A stretch of 64,000 bases of DNA, from contig NC_058342.1 of assembly GCF_905475395.1 (NCBI RefSeq), forward strand, positions 15,844,640 to 15,908,639. Reading direction: 5' to 3'. Below are positions 10,480 to 22,777 of this stretch, in pieces. Under the pieces are notes generated by a model. It did no database searches, was not told the origin of the DNA, and saw only the letters and a program-made list of their open reading frames with translations. Within the stretch, counting starts at the first letter, position 1. Each line of letters opens with the position of its first letter. Made by a program: the position numbers and the translations under genes. Source of the stretch: Chrysoperla carnea (taxonomy: Eukaryota; Arthropoda; Insecta; Neuroptera; Chrysopidae).

Positions 10480-10569
10480 AATGAAATATTTGATGAAAAT
10501 GTTTTAGATTCGAAAATTTAGAATAATTAATTCATTGAAAATTACATTTCACTGCAAAGGTCAGAAGCA

Positions 10570-11141
10570 CCTTGGTGGAAAAAATACTTGAAAAAAGAAT
10601 AAGTCTTAATAAATCTTAAAAACTCTTAGGTTAGGTTAGGTTAGAGTGGCTGTCCTGGGCTGGGACACACTTTGATCATAGGGTTCGTTGTAATACCGAA
10701 AAAAGTTGGCCCATCCCCGGCCACTACTCTATGAACCATTTGGAGCTCTTTAAGAACAGCAGGAGTGCTTTGACGTCGACGGACTTTAGGTCGGAGAGGT
10801 CGTCAAAGAGAGGCTGGCTCAAGTCCATCTTCTCATGGCAAGAGCTGGACAGTGACAAAAATGAGACATTGACTCCTCCTTCTGACTACTGTGACAGCTC
10901 CTGCAGTAGTCGTGATACACTCCAGACCCAAACTCTTAGAATCTTTGATAAAATCTTAGGAACTCCGAATAACTCTGAATTTCTAAATGTTTTTGGACTG
11001 TCTAATTCAGAGTTATTCAGACTTATTCAGTCTGAATTAGACACTCAAAAAACGTTTAGAAATTCAGAGTTATTCAGAGTTTCTAAGACTTATTAAGAGT
11101 TTTTAAGACTTATTTTTTCTTCAAATATATTTCCACCAGGG
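10570..11141. mobile_element. CCCTGGTGG MITE, copy 1, carrying a nested retroposon
   Basis: Terminal inverted repeats are ccttggtggaaaaaatact at the left and the inverted ttccaccaggg at the right. The dinucleotide ca flanks both ends. The interior shows the family's gactgtctaattcagagttatt palindrome. A GC-richer block at 10625-10930 is an insertion. Other copies lie at 26790, 37144 and 40397. Confidence 0.8.
10625..10930 (-). mobile_element. 5'-truncated non-LTR retrotransposon ending in (TAACC)n
   Basis: Read on the minus strand, a frame contains LFDDLSDLKSVDVKALLLFL then KSSKWF and a stop. This is the usual C-terminal end of an R1/Jockey-type RT polyprotein. A 3' UTR follows, finishing in about four CTAACC-like units, seen as ttaggttaggttaggttag on the + strand. 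It is inserted in the MITE at 10570-11141. The tail equals the insect telomere pentamer, but the site is clearly internal. Confidence 0.65.
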
Positions 11142-11143
11142 CA

Positions 11144-12890
11144 GTGTTATCTTTTTTTATGAAAGCCTAATGTGTTCAGGGCCGTAAAATTACCGTTTTC
11201 TTAAAAAAATTTTTGTACAAAAAATAAAAATGTTTAGTATTTTAAATTTAAGGTAGTATGGGTGAAATATAAAAATAAACTTAGAACAGTTAGCCTTTTA
11301 TTATATTAAAGATAAGCATCTAAATAATGTTTTATTCAAGTTTGAGGATGCCTTATTGACTTTTTTTAATGAAATATTGAAAATTAAAAATCTTCGTTTT
11401 TACATTGACTCAATGGGATCCCGTGCGTTATTCTTTATACAACACCAAAATTCTCATAATTCCAAAAAACTGTGTTCACATAATAATGCACCAAAAAAAC
11501 AGCTTAAAGTTTAAAGAATTTATATATATAAAAAAATACATGTTATCGATCATTATCAAAAAATTTTAACGATTAATCATAATTCACATTGTAATTTCCG
11601 TATGTTTCATTATGAGTATGATAACTTTAAAAATCATAAACGGATGTTGTTGACATCGGTTGACAAGTTTAATTAATGTGTCACAAAAAATTGTTTTTAT
11701 AAAATACAACTTTAAATCGTTGTAACGTTACCAAATCTATTATTTTCATTTTGATACAGAAGATTTCTAGAGTATAATATGTCGATAATATAGGAATTAT
11801 AACTACAATAACTAATCAAATGAATGTTCAAAATATTTTTTTTTTTTTTAATAGAATTTTATGTATTATTAATTGTTATAAAATCAGTTTAATTATTATG
11901 ATAAATTATATTAATGTGTGTATTAAATTTTGTACGCTATTTAAAATTAAAAAAAAAAAGATGGTCTGTTGACGACCCATGCTACCTTAAATAAATTTAT
12001 AGATAGTAGAAAAATTGGAAATAAATACTTATTTTTGGATTAAAAGTTTGATTTTTTTATATAAGTTGTCCTAATTATTTAGCTTTCGATATTTCTATTA
12101 AGGCAGGTATCGAAAAATTGTATTCTTATTTTTCGTCTACATTCATAAAGTTTATCATCAAAGTTGAAAATAAGGTACAAATAATTTCAGCCACAACTTT
12201 CTTTGGCGCTCTTACTACCTTAAATAAATTTATAGATAGTATATTTTATAGAATAAATAATAATATAATTAATAGAATATAATTTATAGAATAATTGGAA
12301 ATAAAAAATTAATTGCTTTATGTTTGTTTGTTTTTGTAACAATAAATTTCAAGGATATAGTAGGACAGCTGGTGAACAATTTGGAGTACATTCTTGAGCA
12401 ATTGTCCTTGAGTATACAAATTCTAAATACTTCTAGATATGCTAGAAAGATGCGGTGTTTTGCATTCGACGCGAAATTGTTTGAAACTTCAAAAAAAAAG
12501 TTCAATTTATTCATTGCAACTCCAAAAATAACTTTTTTCCGTTCTACGCATGCTAGGAAGGAGTTTTCACCAGTCGACCTCTAATGTTAAAGTAACAGAA
12601 TACTTTGAAAAATTTATCCAAAAATTACTTTTTTTCCGTTCTATACATACTAGAAGGATGGGATTTTCACCAATCGACTCGGAATAATAGTGTTATAGAA
12701 TTAGCAAAAAAAAAGTCGGTAATTTTTTGCAGAATTCTGTGTTCAGAGAAAAAATTGCTTTAAGTAGATAGTTATGATAGAAATTGAAAAAATCTAAAAT
12801 CGACGATAATCGCAAATGGTCCAAAAAAATGGCCAAAATCCGGAGTTTCGCGTCGGACATCGTCGGATTGAATTAAAAAAAGCTTCTCAC
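11144..12890. other. AT-rich intergenic stretch with small duplications
   Basis: No gene is supported. The phrase taccttaaataaatttatag recurs near 11982 and 12220. A unit of about 110 bp with acttttttccgttcta and gattttcaccaatcgac occurs twice (about 12525 and 12630). Poly-A/T runs dominate the rest. Short open frames here have no recognisable domain. Confidence 0.5.
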
Positions 12891-12892
12891 TT

Positions 12893-13112
12893 TTTGAGTC
12901 CGGAGCACGATATAAAAAAAATTCAGCTCGATATCTCTTTTCGTTTTTGAGTTATCGTGTTAACGGACAGGCAAACGGAAATGGGCTAATTAGGTTAATT
13001 TTATGAATACCTATATCAAAATTTTGTTTGTAGCATCAATATTTCTAAGCGTTACAAACTTGAGATTAAACTTAATATACTCTGATGTATTTCATAAATA
13101 GGGTACAAAAAC
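12893..13112 (-). repeat. GTCY repeat family, copy 3 (partial, inverted)
   Basis: It carries the reverse complement of the core (attcagctcgatatctcttt, then gcgttacaaacttgagatta) up to the AT-rich leading palindrome. The GTCY tract is reduced to a few units. Confidence 0.75.
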
Positions 13113-13561
13113 TAAATAAAATCATTTCTCACAACAAGTTTTTTGGAAAAGGGCACCTATGCGATGAAAGGAAGGAAAAAAGAATAGAAAAAGATATTTT
13201 TAGGTAAGGCTCCCACACGAAATCACAAAAAAGTACACGGTTCTCACCAGTATAAATCCGGTTTCCTGCGTCTGTGGCCACCCAAAATTTAACTCTAGAT
13301 CCACGCCTGTTTTCAGGTTAATTAATGGTAAAATAGTCTTATTTAAAAAAAAAATAAAAATTTTTGGCGACACCCTTGCTACCTTCACTGTTATATAAAT
13401 TTATTCTCCTCTCTTTTCCCTAAAAATAAGGTTAAAAGAAACGAAATTTTTGGAAGATAATAGTGAGAATTTGTTTTATTTGAGTGGAAACTAGTTACAT
13501 TGTAATAAATTTGAAAAAAATAACATTTGCCAAACAATTCAAAAAAATAACATGGAAATTT

Positions 13562-16500
13562 TTATGCGCCTAATTGCTTGTACAAAATTGGAACGTAATC
13601 ATCATATTCAGCTTGATAAAAGTTGCCAGCAATTGGTTGACCACATTTGTATTTTGCAGCAAACTTCTTGATCGAAAAACCTCCACGATTATCAGCAGAC
13701 CTGAAAAAATTTTTTAATTGAAAATGGTATTCTTGCGGGACAATTTTTATAATCTATAATTAATTGTAGAGAACTTTACTTTGTGGAATTCCATAATTAG
13801 GATTTTGAAGAAATAAAACTTCTAATTTTCTTTGCTTAGTCCACTATATTTTTTAATATTTTATTAATTTAAAATATGTTGACATGTTTCATCTAACATA
13901 GACATTTCCACAGTTTTGAAAATGTCTATGTTAGATGAAACCATAGACATATAAGAATAGACCACGCTAGTAACGGACGATCGTGTAAGTGGAATTCCAG
14001 TACAAACTCGGTAAAAAGAGAACGATGCCCCGACGTACATTTTGTTCTTTTTTTGGGCGTGACTTACTGGCGCACTTGTCCAAGACTGTTAATGCGCAAA
14101 GGCAATTAAAAAGAAACAAAACGTACGTCAGAGCATCGTTCTCTTATTATCGAGCCTGGGCAGATCACGCTCACTTCTTCAGTCCATTGTTTTCCAGCAG
14201 GGAAGCGTGCGAAGCTCCTGCTTCCATATGACAATTTTTCCAATGAACGTACAGATAACCTATAAGTTTTAGGTACGAGAGATCCGATTGTAGTCATCAT
14301 CATTGTGTGCCTTGCCTGTTTAAGGATGTACGAGCACCAAGGCAATTGTAAATAAAAAGCTTGGTTTTTTTTATGAAGTTGAGGTCAAAAAGCAACTGAA
14401 TGTGGTTGCAATCCCATTAAAACCACCCCCCAGAAGTAACAGTGATGACAAAATTTAAATTCAAAACTTTCCCTAGAAATCGTCTTTCGGGAGTTTTTAG
14501 GCTCACTGATCATGAATTTGAGGTCAAAAAGCAACTGACGATGGTTGCAACTCCATTAAAACTACCCCTAGAACTGGCAAGGGTATTTTTCGACTAATTT
14601 ACTGTTTTATGAAGTGTTTTCGTTCGTTGATAACGTAGATATCAGTTAAGTGCATAGATATCTGAAACTCAAAAACTAGAGCTGATCGAAAGATTTTAAT
14701 TATTTATTTGAGCTTAGCATGCCATGTGTAGTCAACAACAGTAAAAATTTTCCGGCAACAAATACACTGTAAACTAGTATTATTATTATTACTAGGAGTG
14801 CCAGATTAGACAGGCTTCGGATAACCGCTGGTCTACTAGATTTATTTACTCACGTGTTTGTTAAATGTGGAACGCCTTCAAACGCTAATTTGCCAGGTTG
14901 TTCATAAACAAGGAACACATAACGATGTAAACCAGTGTCTGGTGGTGGGCCAGATCCAACGTAGGCAGAAAGAACCTCACCATTTGCAACATCATTACCA
15001 GAAATATTTCCTACAAGCCAATGATGCCATTCACGGAATTCAGGATTTTTACGGCTTGGTGCATCAGGATCTAAAAACAAAACAAGTGAATATCATTAAC
15101 TAATTGAGTTAATTGTTTAAATATTCGGTATATTCTTGGATATCTATGTTAAATTGTATATGCCTCGGCATCAAGATTATTATACAAAATACGAGCATAT
15201 ACTATTTTGCGCTGAAATTTGGCATACCTATAGGGTTTACAAATGTTTCAGACAAATTTTATCCAAAAACGAACATTTTTTGTCTATTTAAAAACTTTTG
15301 CCTTATCTGTTACTATTTTTGTGAATCCAATGACCCATTATGCGATTTAATAGAGGTACCTCTGATATAAGATGGAATTTCGTTGCATTATAATTATAAT
15401 TATAAAAAAAGAAAAAAAAATTAAAAAGTAAAAAACAAGTTTTATCAGTTGACATATGTTTGAAACTCCAAAAATAAGTTTTATCGATGCTTTAAGCAAA
15501 AAATGTTGGATGTGTAGGTGCACATCTTACGCAGACATTAAACTTGACTCAGGTTTTCAAGCTCACTCTACTCCATAACTGATAATCGATAGACGAACAC
15601 TTTAAATTAGAAAGTTTTTATTGATTAAAAAGTAAAATTTTTTATTCGAAACATTTTTTCGCAAATCGTACAGTTTAGTCAAAAACAGACTCTTCGAAAA
15701 CAATTTTCAAATAAATCCAATAAAAATGATTTTTCTATAAAGACCATTTTTGTTCAGATTGAACAAGCACACAAAAAACTAGATTTGTACTATCAGTTAT
15801 TGTCTAAACCAGGGCTTCTTAAACTTTTGTAATTCACGACCCCATTTATGATTGCGAGTTTCTTGACGACCCCATACAAATATAAAAGGAAAATAAATTA
15901 ATATTTTTTGATGATTTATTTATTAGGTAACAATATACATATACATATGAAAATATATAAGTTTAGAATTCGTTTTGAAACATACAAAAATCTAAAATTA
16001 AAAATTGCACAAAAAATTCTAAAATTGTATTTATTATAGTTTCAAAAATAAAAGTGGATTCTGACCGTCTTAATTTTCTCGAATATATTCAAGTAGTTGC
16101 GTGGTAAGTATTAAATTAAAGTATAAGTTAAAAATTTAATGAGATGGATGTGCCTGTTTTTTATTGCATAACAAATCAAATCTTGGTGGAATGTTTGAAA
16201 CTGCTGGACGTAAGACCTCTTCAACATTTTTTATCGTTGAACGATATTGGGATTTAATATGTGTTAAAGCTGTTTCTTCGGCAATAATACCTAGAAATTT
16301 TATTGATAATTATTTCTCGGGATTATTTCGGCTTTTAGAGATTGACAAAAATAAATTTATATTTTTTATTAATTCCAATAAAATTTCATAATTCATAGTA
16401 AATGTTATTCAAGTTATTATAATACTCTTAATAGAAATGCAGGTACAAACAATCTTTCCGAACTAGAAGATTTTATGATATATTTATCTACGATAATTGT

Positions 16501-19500
16501 TATTTTATCTTTATGACAATAATTTTACAAGTTAAAAAACATTTTCTGTTAAATTGTATTTTTACCTCTCGCGACCCCAAAATTTTGCTACGCGACCCCA
16601 AATGGGGTCGCGACCCATAGTTTAAGAAGCCCTGGTCTAAACTATTCGGTTTAAAAAGAACATGTCTCAAACAAAAAATGCTTACGTATTTATAAGGAAC
16701 AATTTTCTAATTTAAACCGTTAATCTAATGTTTATCGTTCATCTATTAATTTTATTTGAACCTGAAAACTTAGATCGAACTTGATACCGATATACAGACC
16801 CGTGCGCAGAAATGACCCAAGTGAGAGGTTCAAACTTTTGTTCGTCATGTTAGGTCATAAAGTAAATAAAAACAAGCAATTCTTTTTTCGAGTAAAAGAA
16901 CATTTAGGTCAAAATGTAGTATTCAGTCACTGTTATTCAATAAGTTAATTCTATAAGATACAGGAAAAAACTTTTCCAAAATCGATCTCTAAATCGCAAT
17001 GTATATTGAGCGAGGACTAAACCGTTTTTAGCCGATCTTCAGACCTTGTCGATTTAAGATATGTTTTGAGACGACGCAAAGTTGAAAAGGAGCGTTCATT
17101 CTTCGTTGTTGTCACAGGCAGGCTAAACTATCAGAATGCAAAGCATTTGATAGATATTCGGAAACGCATCCTTATTGCAAATATTGACTGCTTTGAGGCA
17201 CCCCGTCCGGCAATGCGTTTTTTCGAAAAAAGTTGAACTTCGTCGATCCAGATGTCACGTGCCATTATCGTGCAAAATTGAATATTCTAGTTCAAAAAGT
17301 CGAGTAAGAGTTTTCATCAAAATTCACTTGATTAAGAAACAGATAAGCTAAATTTGATAAAATATTGCGATATTTAAGAATTCAATCTATAATCTTCAAC
17401 TGAATCAGTCTGTATATTCGATCCTTGAGTCTGTTATGACGCGAACCTTGGATTCCGCAATTTTATGTCATATTTATAGCAGATATCGCTCATGGTTTTA
17501 AAAATTTTCCTGAACCCTTCTCCAACGTTTCCTTTTCTTTCAATCAAAATATGTTTCGCAGCATCAGCCAGTTCGATAGCCTTGCCAACATCCAGATTTT
17601 CTATTTGAAATACTCGACTCAAAGGCAAAGTCAAAGAATGTGCCGAGCTCAAAATATGCATGGAGGTCTGATTCGTAAGTGGAAATCTGTCTCATGAATG
17701 AGTGCATTTACCAGACTATATTGTTAGTTAAAAATATATGTGGTCAGATTCTCAATGGGAGGGGTTTTGATCATTAAGACCCCTCCTTTGCGCACGGGTT
17801 TGCCGGTATAAGATGTGTGCCATTGAAACTAACATTTTTCGTTTGAAGCAATTTCCTCGATTAAATTTATTTATCAACTTTCAAGCATATGTCAACTTAA
17901 AAAAAGACACCTTGTATATAAAAGAAGGTATGTTTTTTTACTTTTTTGTCAGAGCAATTGTGTTTTTTATTTATTTTTAATGATTCATCTTTATTTTAAG
18001 CAAGACAGATCGAGATGCAGTTTCTTGCATCCGATCCATTGAAGTCAATTATAAAATTTGTGACCAATTTTGATTCTATACAATCTATGAACATCGCCAG
18101 AATGCATTTTCATAAGTACATCTTATGACGTTAATAAAAATAGAAATTATTACTTGGTAATTAAAATTAAAGAAATAGGCAATAAATTTTATTTCTACTA
18201 GGTTTTTGGGGTCGCTGATTTCGAATATGATGTTCAAAAATTTCCTCAATGCACCTGGTGACCAGGACCACCCGATTGTATACTTCATCCTCAGGATTAT
18301 TTCAAAATTGTTGTAAAATGCATCCGAAATAATTACTCGGGAGTTTTCGAGGTCGTTCATCACGAATATGATGCCGAAAGTACATTTCAGTGTACATGAA
18401 ATCACCAACTACTCAAGTAACCATTTTGTATGTATTTCATACCTTGAGATGAATGTATATAAAATTCCTCTGAGACCGGCCCCAGGTACGCCGAAGCGCA
18501 TTTTAGAATTTATATCCGTGATCAGCGACCTCGAAATCCCCAAGTACCGTTTTTGGATTACGCACTGTGAAAGACAATTCGACACTTTCGAACTTGCTTA
18601 AATAGTAGATTCATCTCAAATTGTCATTCAATCAAAAGGCTCGTAAGAAATTGCATAAAAGCGCATTCTACAAATTAATGAAGCTTTGGAATGCAATAAA
18701 ATGTTTAAAAAAAGTTTAAGTTACGAATTTGCTTTGGTAGTGCGTAATTGGGTGAAAAAATATGAAACCTAAAAGTGCATTCTGAACTATCATAAGTTTT
18801 GGGTCATTTAAAGAAAATAATAAGTTTTTAATAAAATTTTTAAAAGTATTTAAATTCGCATGCAATTTTCTCGAATTTTCGCTTTCATTGTAAACTAAAA
18901 TAAATTTGTTTAAATAATTGACGTAACCGTCTAACTGAAGAATTGTTTCCTCGTCAGTAGATTCTTATGGGAGCCGTTGGAAAATGTTTTTCTGAGTGTA
19001 CTCAAAAATTTCATATACGTGAGTGCTTGTGCTTTTTCGATTTACGCCCATGCGGCGGGGCAGAAGTTCCCTACTCCCGGACACCATGTTGTCTTTATTA
19101 AACAATTAAAAAAAACTATTGGATTTTATATTTTGAGCAATTCTAAGCATCTTTTGACCCTTTACATTTTTTATTTAACCTCAACGTTTTCGAGATATAA
19201 GCATTTGAAAAAAAAATTACGGATTTTTTCCGAAAACTCGTTGACGAAAATAAAAATTATTTCGTGGTTCTGGTCAAAACTTTCATTTGATAGTCATTAG
19301 ATATTATATATTGGACTATTCTAAGCATTTTTGTACTTTTGACAATTTTCACAAAACCTCATCCTTTTTTATATATAAGCGTTTGAAAGAAAAAAAAAAA
19401 TTATGTAATTTTGCCAAAAATTCGATATTGACAAAAAATGAAGATTATTTTGTGATTCTAGTTAAAAATTGGATTTGAAAACTATATGACATTTTATTTT

Positions 19501-22500
19501 GCAGTATTCTAAACAATTTTTGACTCTTATAGATAAAAATGGATGAGATTTAGTGAAAATTGTCAAGAGTACAAAAATGCTTAGAATAATCCAATATCTA
19601 ATGACTTGCAAATTAAATTTTCGGCTGAAACCACGAAATAATCTTTATTTTCGCCAACAACGAGCTTTCGGAAAAAATCCGAATTTTTTTTTTTCAAAAG
19701 CTTATATCTTGAAAACGGTGAGGTTAAGTAAAAAATGTAAAGAATCAAAAATGCTTAGAATTGTCCAAAATATAAAATCCAATAGTTTTTTTAAATGTTT
19801 AATAAAGACAACATGGTATCCGGGAGTAGGGAACTTCTGCCCGCCACATGAGCGTTAATTGAAACAGCACAAGCACTCACGTATATGACATTTTTGAGTG
19901 CAGTCAGACAAACATTTGCCACCATTTCAAAATTATAAAAAAACGTACCAGTCATGCAAAGCAAATATAAGGCACCGTCTTTAGCAGCCCATTTTACAGT
20001 TGGTTCATCTTTGACTTGAGTAGGAGTCAAAACATTGCCATTGTTAACAGTAACTCCACTTGGATATGAAACCTATATTCAATAAATAAAAATTGTTTAA
20101 ATTTAAACTTAAAATAAATTTATGACTCAATAAAATAATTGTGATTTTTGACATTTTCTTATTGCAAAAAATCCAAAAAGAAAATGTATATCAATAAAAA
20201 TAAAAATTTTTAATTACATGAGCGTCGTCAAAAATTATTCAATTCCCTCACTTGCTTTAAGAAAATAAAATTTACATTTAAACTTTTATTTTCATCTATC
20301 AAAATGCATTTTCAGATAAATTAATGGTAAAATGGGTCTAATTTTAAAACACTGCTATCTTTGCGTTTTTTATACACTGTATATTTGAAATATATATCAA
20401 GGTATACTAAGTTTAGTCCCAAGTTTATAACGCTTAAAAATATTAACGCTACGAAATAAATTTTGGTATAGGTGGTATAAAATCACTATTTCTGGTTGCC
20501 TGTCTGCCCGTCCGTGAATACGATTACTCAAAAACGAGAAGGGAAGTGGTGTAAGAGAGCGTTGAAAGACCTTTTAGGAACACCCTGTATAAGTAAAATT
20601 AATTAATTTTATTTAAATATTTATATTAGTCGTAATACAATGTGTATTTTAACTATAATAAATATCATTTAATTTCTCGAACAGCAAAAAGAATATCAGA
20701 AAAATTTTAAAAGTATTTTTATGAGAAACAATAGATCTTTTTCATGAAAAACAGAAATGCTTTTTGTTAATTTTTTATGAAAATATAGGTCGAGTAGAGC
20801 CTGTAACTCGAAAATTACGCGTTTTTATACCATGTATATACGAAATATACATAGTATATTAAGTTTAGTCCCAAGTTAGTAACGCTTATAAATAATGATG
20901 CTAGGAAAAAAATTTTGTCATAGGTGTTCATAAAATCACCTAATTAGTCCATTTCCGGTTGTCCGTCCGTCTGTGAACACGATAACTCAAAAACAAAAAA
21001 AGAAATCGAGCTAAAATTTTTACAGCGTACTCAGGACGTAAAAAGTGAGGTCAAGTTCGTAAATGAGCATCATAGGTCAATTGCGTCTTGGGTCCGTAAG
21101 ACCCATCTTGTAAACCGTTAGAGATAGAACAAAAGTTTAAATGTAAAAAATGTTCCTTATCAAAAATTAAACAATTTTTGTTTGAAACATTTTCTCGTAA
21201 ACATCATTTATCAAGACATTTACTTTCATTTAAAAAAAAAAGAAAAAAAAATGTGAAAAAGGTCTATTACATATAGTTAGAGAGCTGTTCATATGATGGT
21301 CATGGTTACTGTCTGCTGAACCTTAAATCTGATAGTAGGTAATGCCCTAAGTCGCCCTGTAAGGTTCCGCGAATTTCTACGTGGAATATTCCCCCTCAGG
21401 TGGGGATTTGAAAAACTGTCACTAATTGATGGTTCTGGAAACTATCTGCTTGTTTGAGAATTCATTAGATGTGATTCTTTAATATAACAAAAAAATCAAA
21501 TTTTGTTATAATTTGAAGTAGATGACTTGCGCGAACAGAATATTATCGAAGTTTTTTACGATTTTCTCAGATTTTTTGAGGATCAGGGAATGAACGCAAC
21601 CGTAGATTTAACCAAAAAGCCAAAAAAACGGTAGACCTATGCTAACACGGTCCCATTAAAGGCATGACCTACCCATGGATCAGTGAATGAATGCAATTAC
21701 AAGGAAAAACTATTAATTTTTCACCAGCTCCGACAACAGATTCGTAATTTACGTAAAAAATGCTGTTATTTGGTTTTTACCAGACGTTCTAGCAGCTAAT
21801 TTAAGAAAATTCGCTAAAGATAGCGTTAACGTTAGATAAACGATAATAATGATAACAAAACGTAAGAGGGATACTGCAAGTGAGTACCTAAATCAAAGGA
21901 AGTGGGGTCCAACTTGGAAACAATCTTTCATCCCAAGGCAGGACGTCTTCGGATAAGAGACGCCTATGTAATGAAGGTGATAGTTCAATCGACAGTGTCC
22001 TGTCAAGAGTCAGCCTTCTCAACTGTGCTCTAGTAGGTACATGATAGTGTGCAAATATCATTAAAATCCAGAAAACAAAAAAATTTTCTTTAATTTTAGG
22101 GCAGATTCAATATATATTTTGATACTTCTTAAATTTCAATAAAGGTAAAATTGCGAAATTTACCGAATTTTAACTGTTTGTATGACACTACAGAATCCTA
22201 CAATTTTGCACGTCCAACGTACCTTATAAGATGTTCAAAAATTGTTCAAGAATTTCGACAAACTCGTAAATAATTTTGCGAATTCAATTATGAAATTCAA
22301 CTTTAAATAATGACAAAAGTCCTTTTGTATGGGAAAAGATTTCAAAACCTAAAATACAATTCAAATGGTAACTTTTGAAATTATGTCTACGATTTTTTTC
22401 TTGCCTAAACACAACTCATCTACTTTTTGCTTCAAAGTTCAAAGTCATATCTATTTGAACAGATAATAATAAATTAATTTGTGAAAAATCTAACCTCAAA

Positions 22501-22777
22501 ACTTAAAAGCCGGATACATAAATTTACCACAAAAAGAAACTATACCTTGAACTTAACTAACACCCGGTAAAGGTTTAAGGTTATACAAAATAAAAATATT
22601 TAAAAACAAATAAATAAATACCTCAATATTAGCTGCTGGAGCCGCATCAATTACATCGGGTACAACTCCGTGTTCTTCCATTTTCTTCGAGACTGCACCT
22701 GCAAATTGTCTTGATACAATGTTCGAGAATGTTGGAATCAATTTACGATTCAATACAATTTGTTTTAGAAACACCAT
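13562..22777 (-). CDS. phosphatidylethanolamine-binding protein (PEBP/RKIP family), probable mitochondrial form
   Basis: There are four exons: 22622-22777, 19949-20072, 14854-15070 and 13562-13700. They total 636 nt (211 aa), in frame, with GT donors and AG acceptors throughout. Exon 1 encodes [20 protein letters not shown] and then VSRQFAG, a basic and hydroxylated leader that looks like a mitochondrial presequence, followed by [11 protein letters not shown]. Exon 2 has the family's [13 protein letters not shown]. Exon 3 has both ligand-pocket signatures, [18 protein letters not shown] and [20 protein letters not shown]. Exon 4 ends with [20 protein letters not shown]. The family binds anionic phospholipid head groups and can modulate kinase signalling; this gene's own role is unknown. 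It resembles the insect genes annotated as F40A3.3-like PEBP. Introns are filled with repeats, one ending about 20 bases from the exon 2 donor. A poly(A) signal on the minus strand corresponds to tttatt at 13475. Confidence 0.93.
13886..13941. repeat. perfect 22-bp hairpin in PEBP intron 3
   Basis: The arms gtttcatctaacatagacat(tt) and their exact reverse complement are separated by 12 bases. The core sequence catagacat appears once more just after it. It is transcribed as part of the PEBP intron. Perfect pairing argues for a young foldback insertion rather than a conserved RNA. Confidence 0.75.
14016..14141. repeat. small inverted-repeat element
   Basis: The end agagaacgatgccccgacgt is inverted at the right end as acgtcagagcatcgttctct, with oligo-T and oligo-A inside the arms. 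The total is about 125 bp, within PEBP intron 3. The flanking cDNA-like open frames have no domain. Confidence 0.65.
14383..14580. repeat. two tandem units of about 137 bp
   Basis: The phrase gaggtcaaaaagcaactga followed by tggttgcaa, ccattaaaac and acccc occurs at about 14383 and 14520. It lies within PEBP intron 3 and has no coding signal. Confidence 0.6.
15071..15801. other. PEBP intron 2, AT-rich part before the hAT insertion
   Basis: This is unique-looking AT-rich DNA with long A and T runs. I see no gene, clear inverted repeat or tandem array in it. Confidence 0.4.
15810..16634. mobile_element. non-autonomous hAT transposon with 8-bp target duplication
   Basis: Terminal inverted repeats are cagggcttcttaaacttt at the left and the inverted tagtttaagaagccctg at the right. 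Subterminal cacgacccc and ggggtcgcg also pair. The octamer gtctaaac flanks both sides exactly (15802-15809 and 16635-16642), the hallmark of hAT insertion. It is 825 bp long, with no intact transposase. It lies in PEBP intron 2. Confidence 0.9.
16990..17700 (-). pseudogene. decayed hAT transposase, C-terminal part with the dimerisation domain
   Basis: On the minus strand one frame reads [20 protein letters not shown] and then [13 protein letters not shown]. This is the hATC dimerisation motif of hAT transposases and of domesticated ZMYM1/52-kDa-repressor-like proteins. Upstream, another frame (17434-17661) reads [20 protein letters not shown] and matches the helical region before it. Stops and frame changes separate the two, so the copy is dead. 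It lies in PEBP intron 2 on the same strand as the gene. Confidence 0.7.
17700..18970. other. PEBP intron 2, diverged repeats
   Basis: Near 18200-18560 several related pieces occur in both orientations, such as tcgctgatttcgaatatgat, gtcgttcatcacgaatatga and gatcagcgacctcgaaatcc. They look like remains of an older inverted-repeat element. The rest is plain AT-rich intron. No coding region is supported. Confidence 0.5.
18977..19926. mobile_element. foldback element of about 950 bp next to PEBP exon 2
   Basis: The left arm contains catatacgtgagtgcttgtgc, gcagaagttccctactcccg and acaacatggt-related sequence. All recur inverted in the right arm (19795-19926). The interior is made of related units of about 180 bp with cttatatcttgaaaacggtg and aatgcttagaat, also in both orientations. 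A partial copy of these units ends the window (63775-64000). The right edge lies about 20 bases from the exon 2 splice donor at 19948. Confidence 0.75.
20368..20545 (+). repeat. GTCY repeat family, copy 4 (short)
   Basis: It contains the leading palindrome region, aagtttagtcccaagttta and a reduced GTCY tract, and stops inside the conserved core. It lies in PEBP intron 1. Confidence 0.75.
20823..21210 (+). repeat. GTCY repeat family, copy 5
   Basis: It starts tttttataccatgtatata and runs through the core and the gtccgtaagacccatcttgt block to cgtaaacatcattta. The terminal hairpin segment is missing. It lies in PEBP intron 1, and copy 10 (39430) is its closest relative by shared variants such as atgatgctagg. 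Confidence 0.8.
21211..22550. other. PEBP intron 1 with a small non-LTR retroposon fragment
   Basis: Near 21930-22030 the sequence gacagtgtcctgtcaagagt is the reverse complement of part of the retroposon fragment at 45305-45330, so a short minus-strand piece of that element is present. The rest is AT-rich intron without recognisable genes. Confidence 0.5.

Noticed and set aside
10625-10645. (TTAGG)4 as a telomere or interstitial telomere
   Set aside because: Only about four units are present, located exactly at the 3' end of a retroposon fragment inside a MITE.
14850-15080. A separate small PEBP gene
   Set aside because: It is exon 3 of the four-exon PEBP gene, with matching phases and splice sites on both sides.
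16164-16391. A 75-aa ORF at 16164 as a gene
   Set aside because: It lies wholly within the hAT element bounded by the gtctaaac duplication and has no complete domain.
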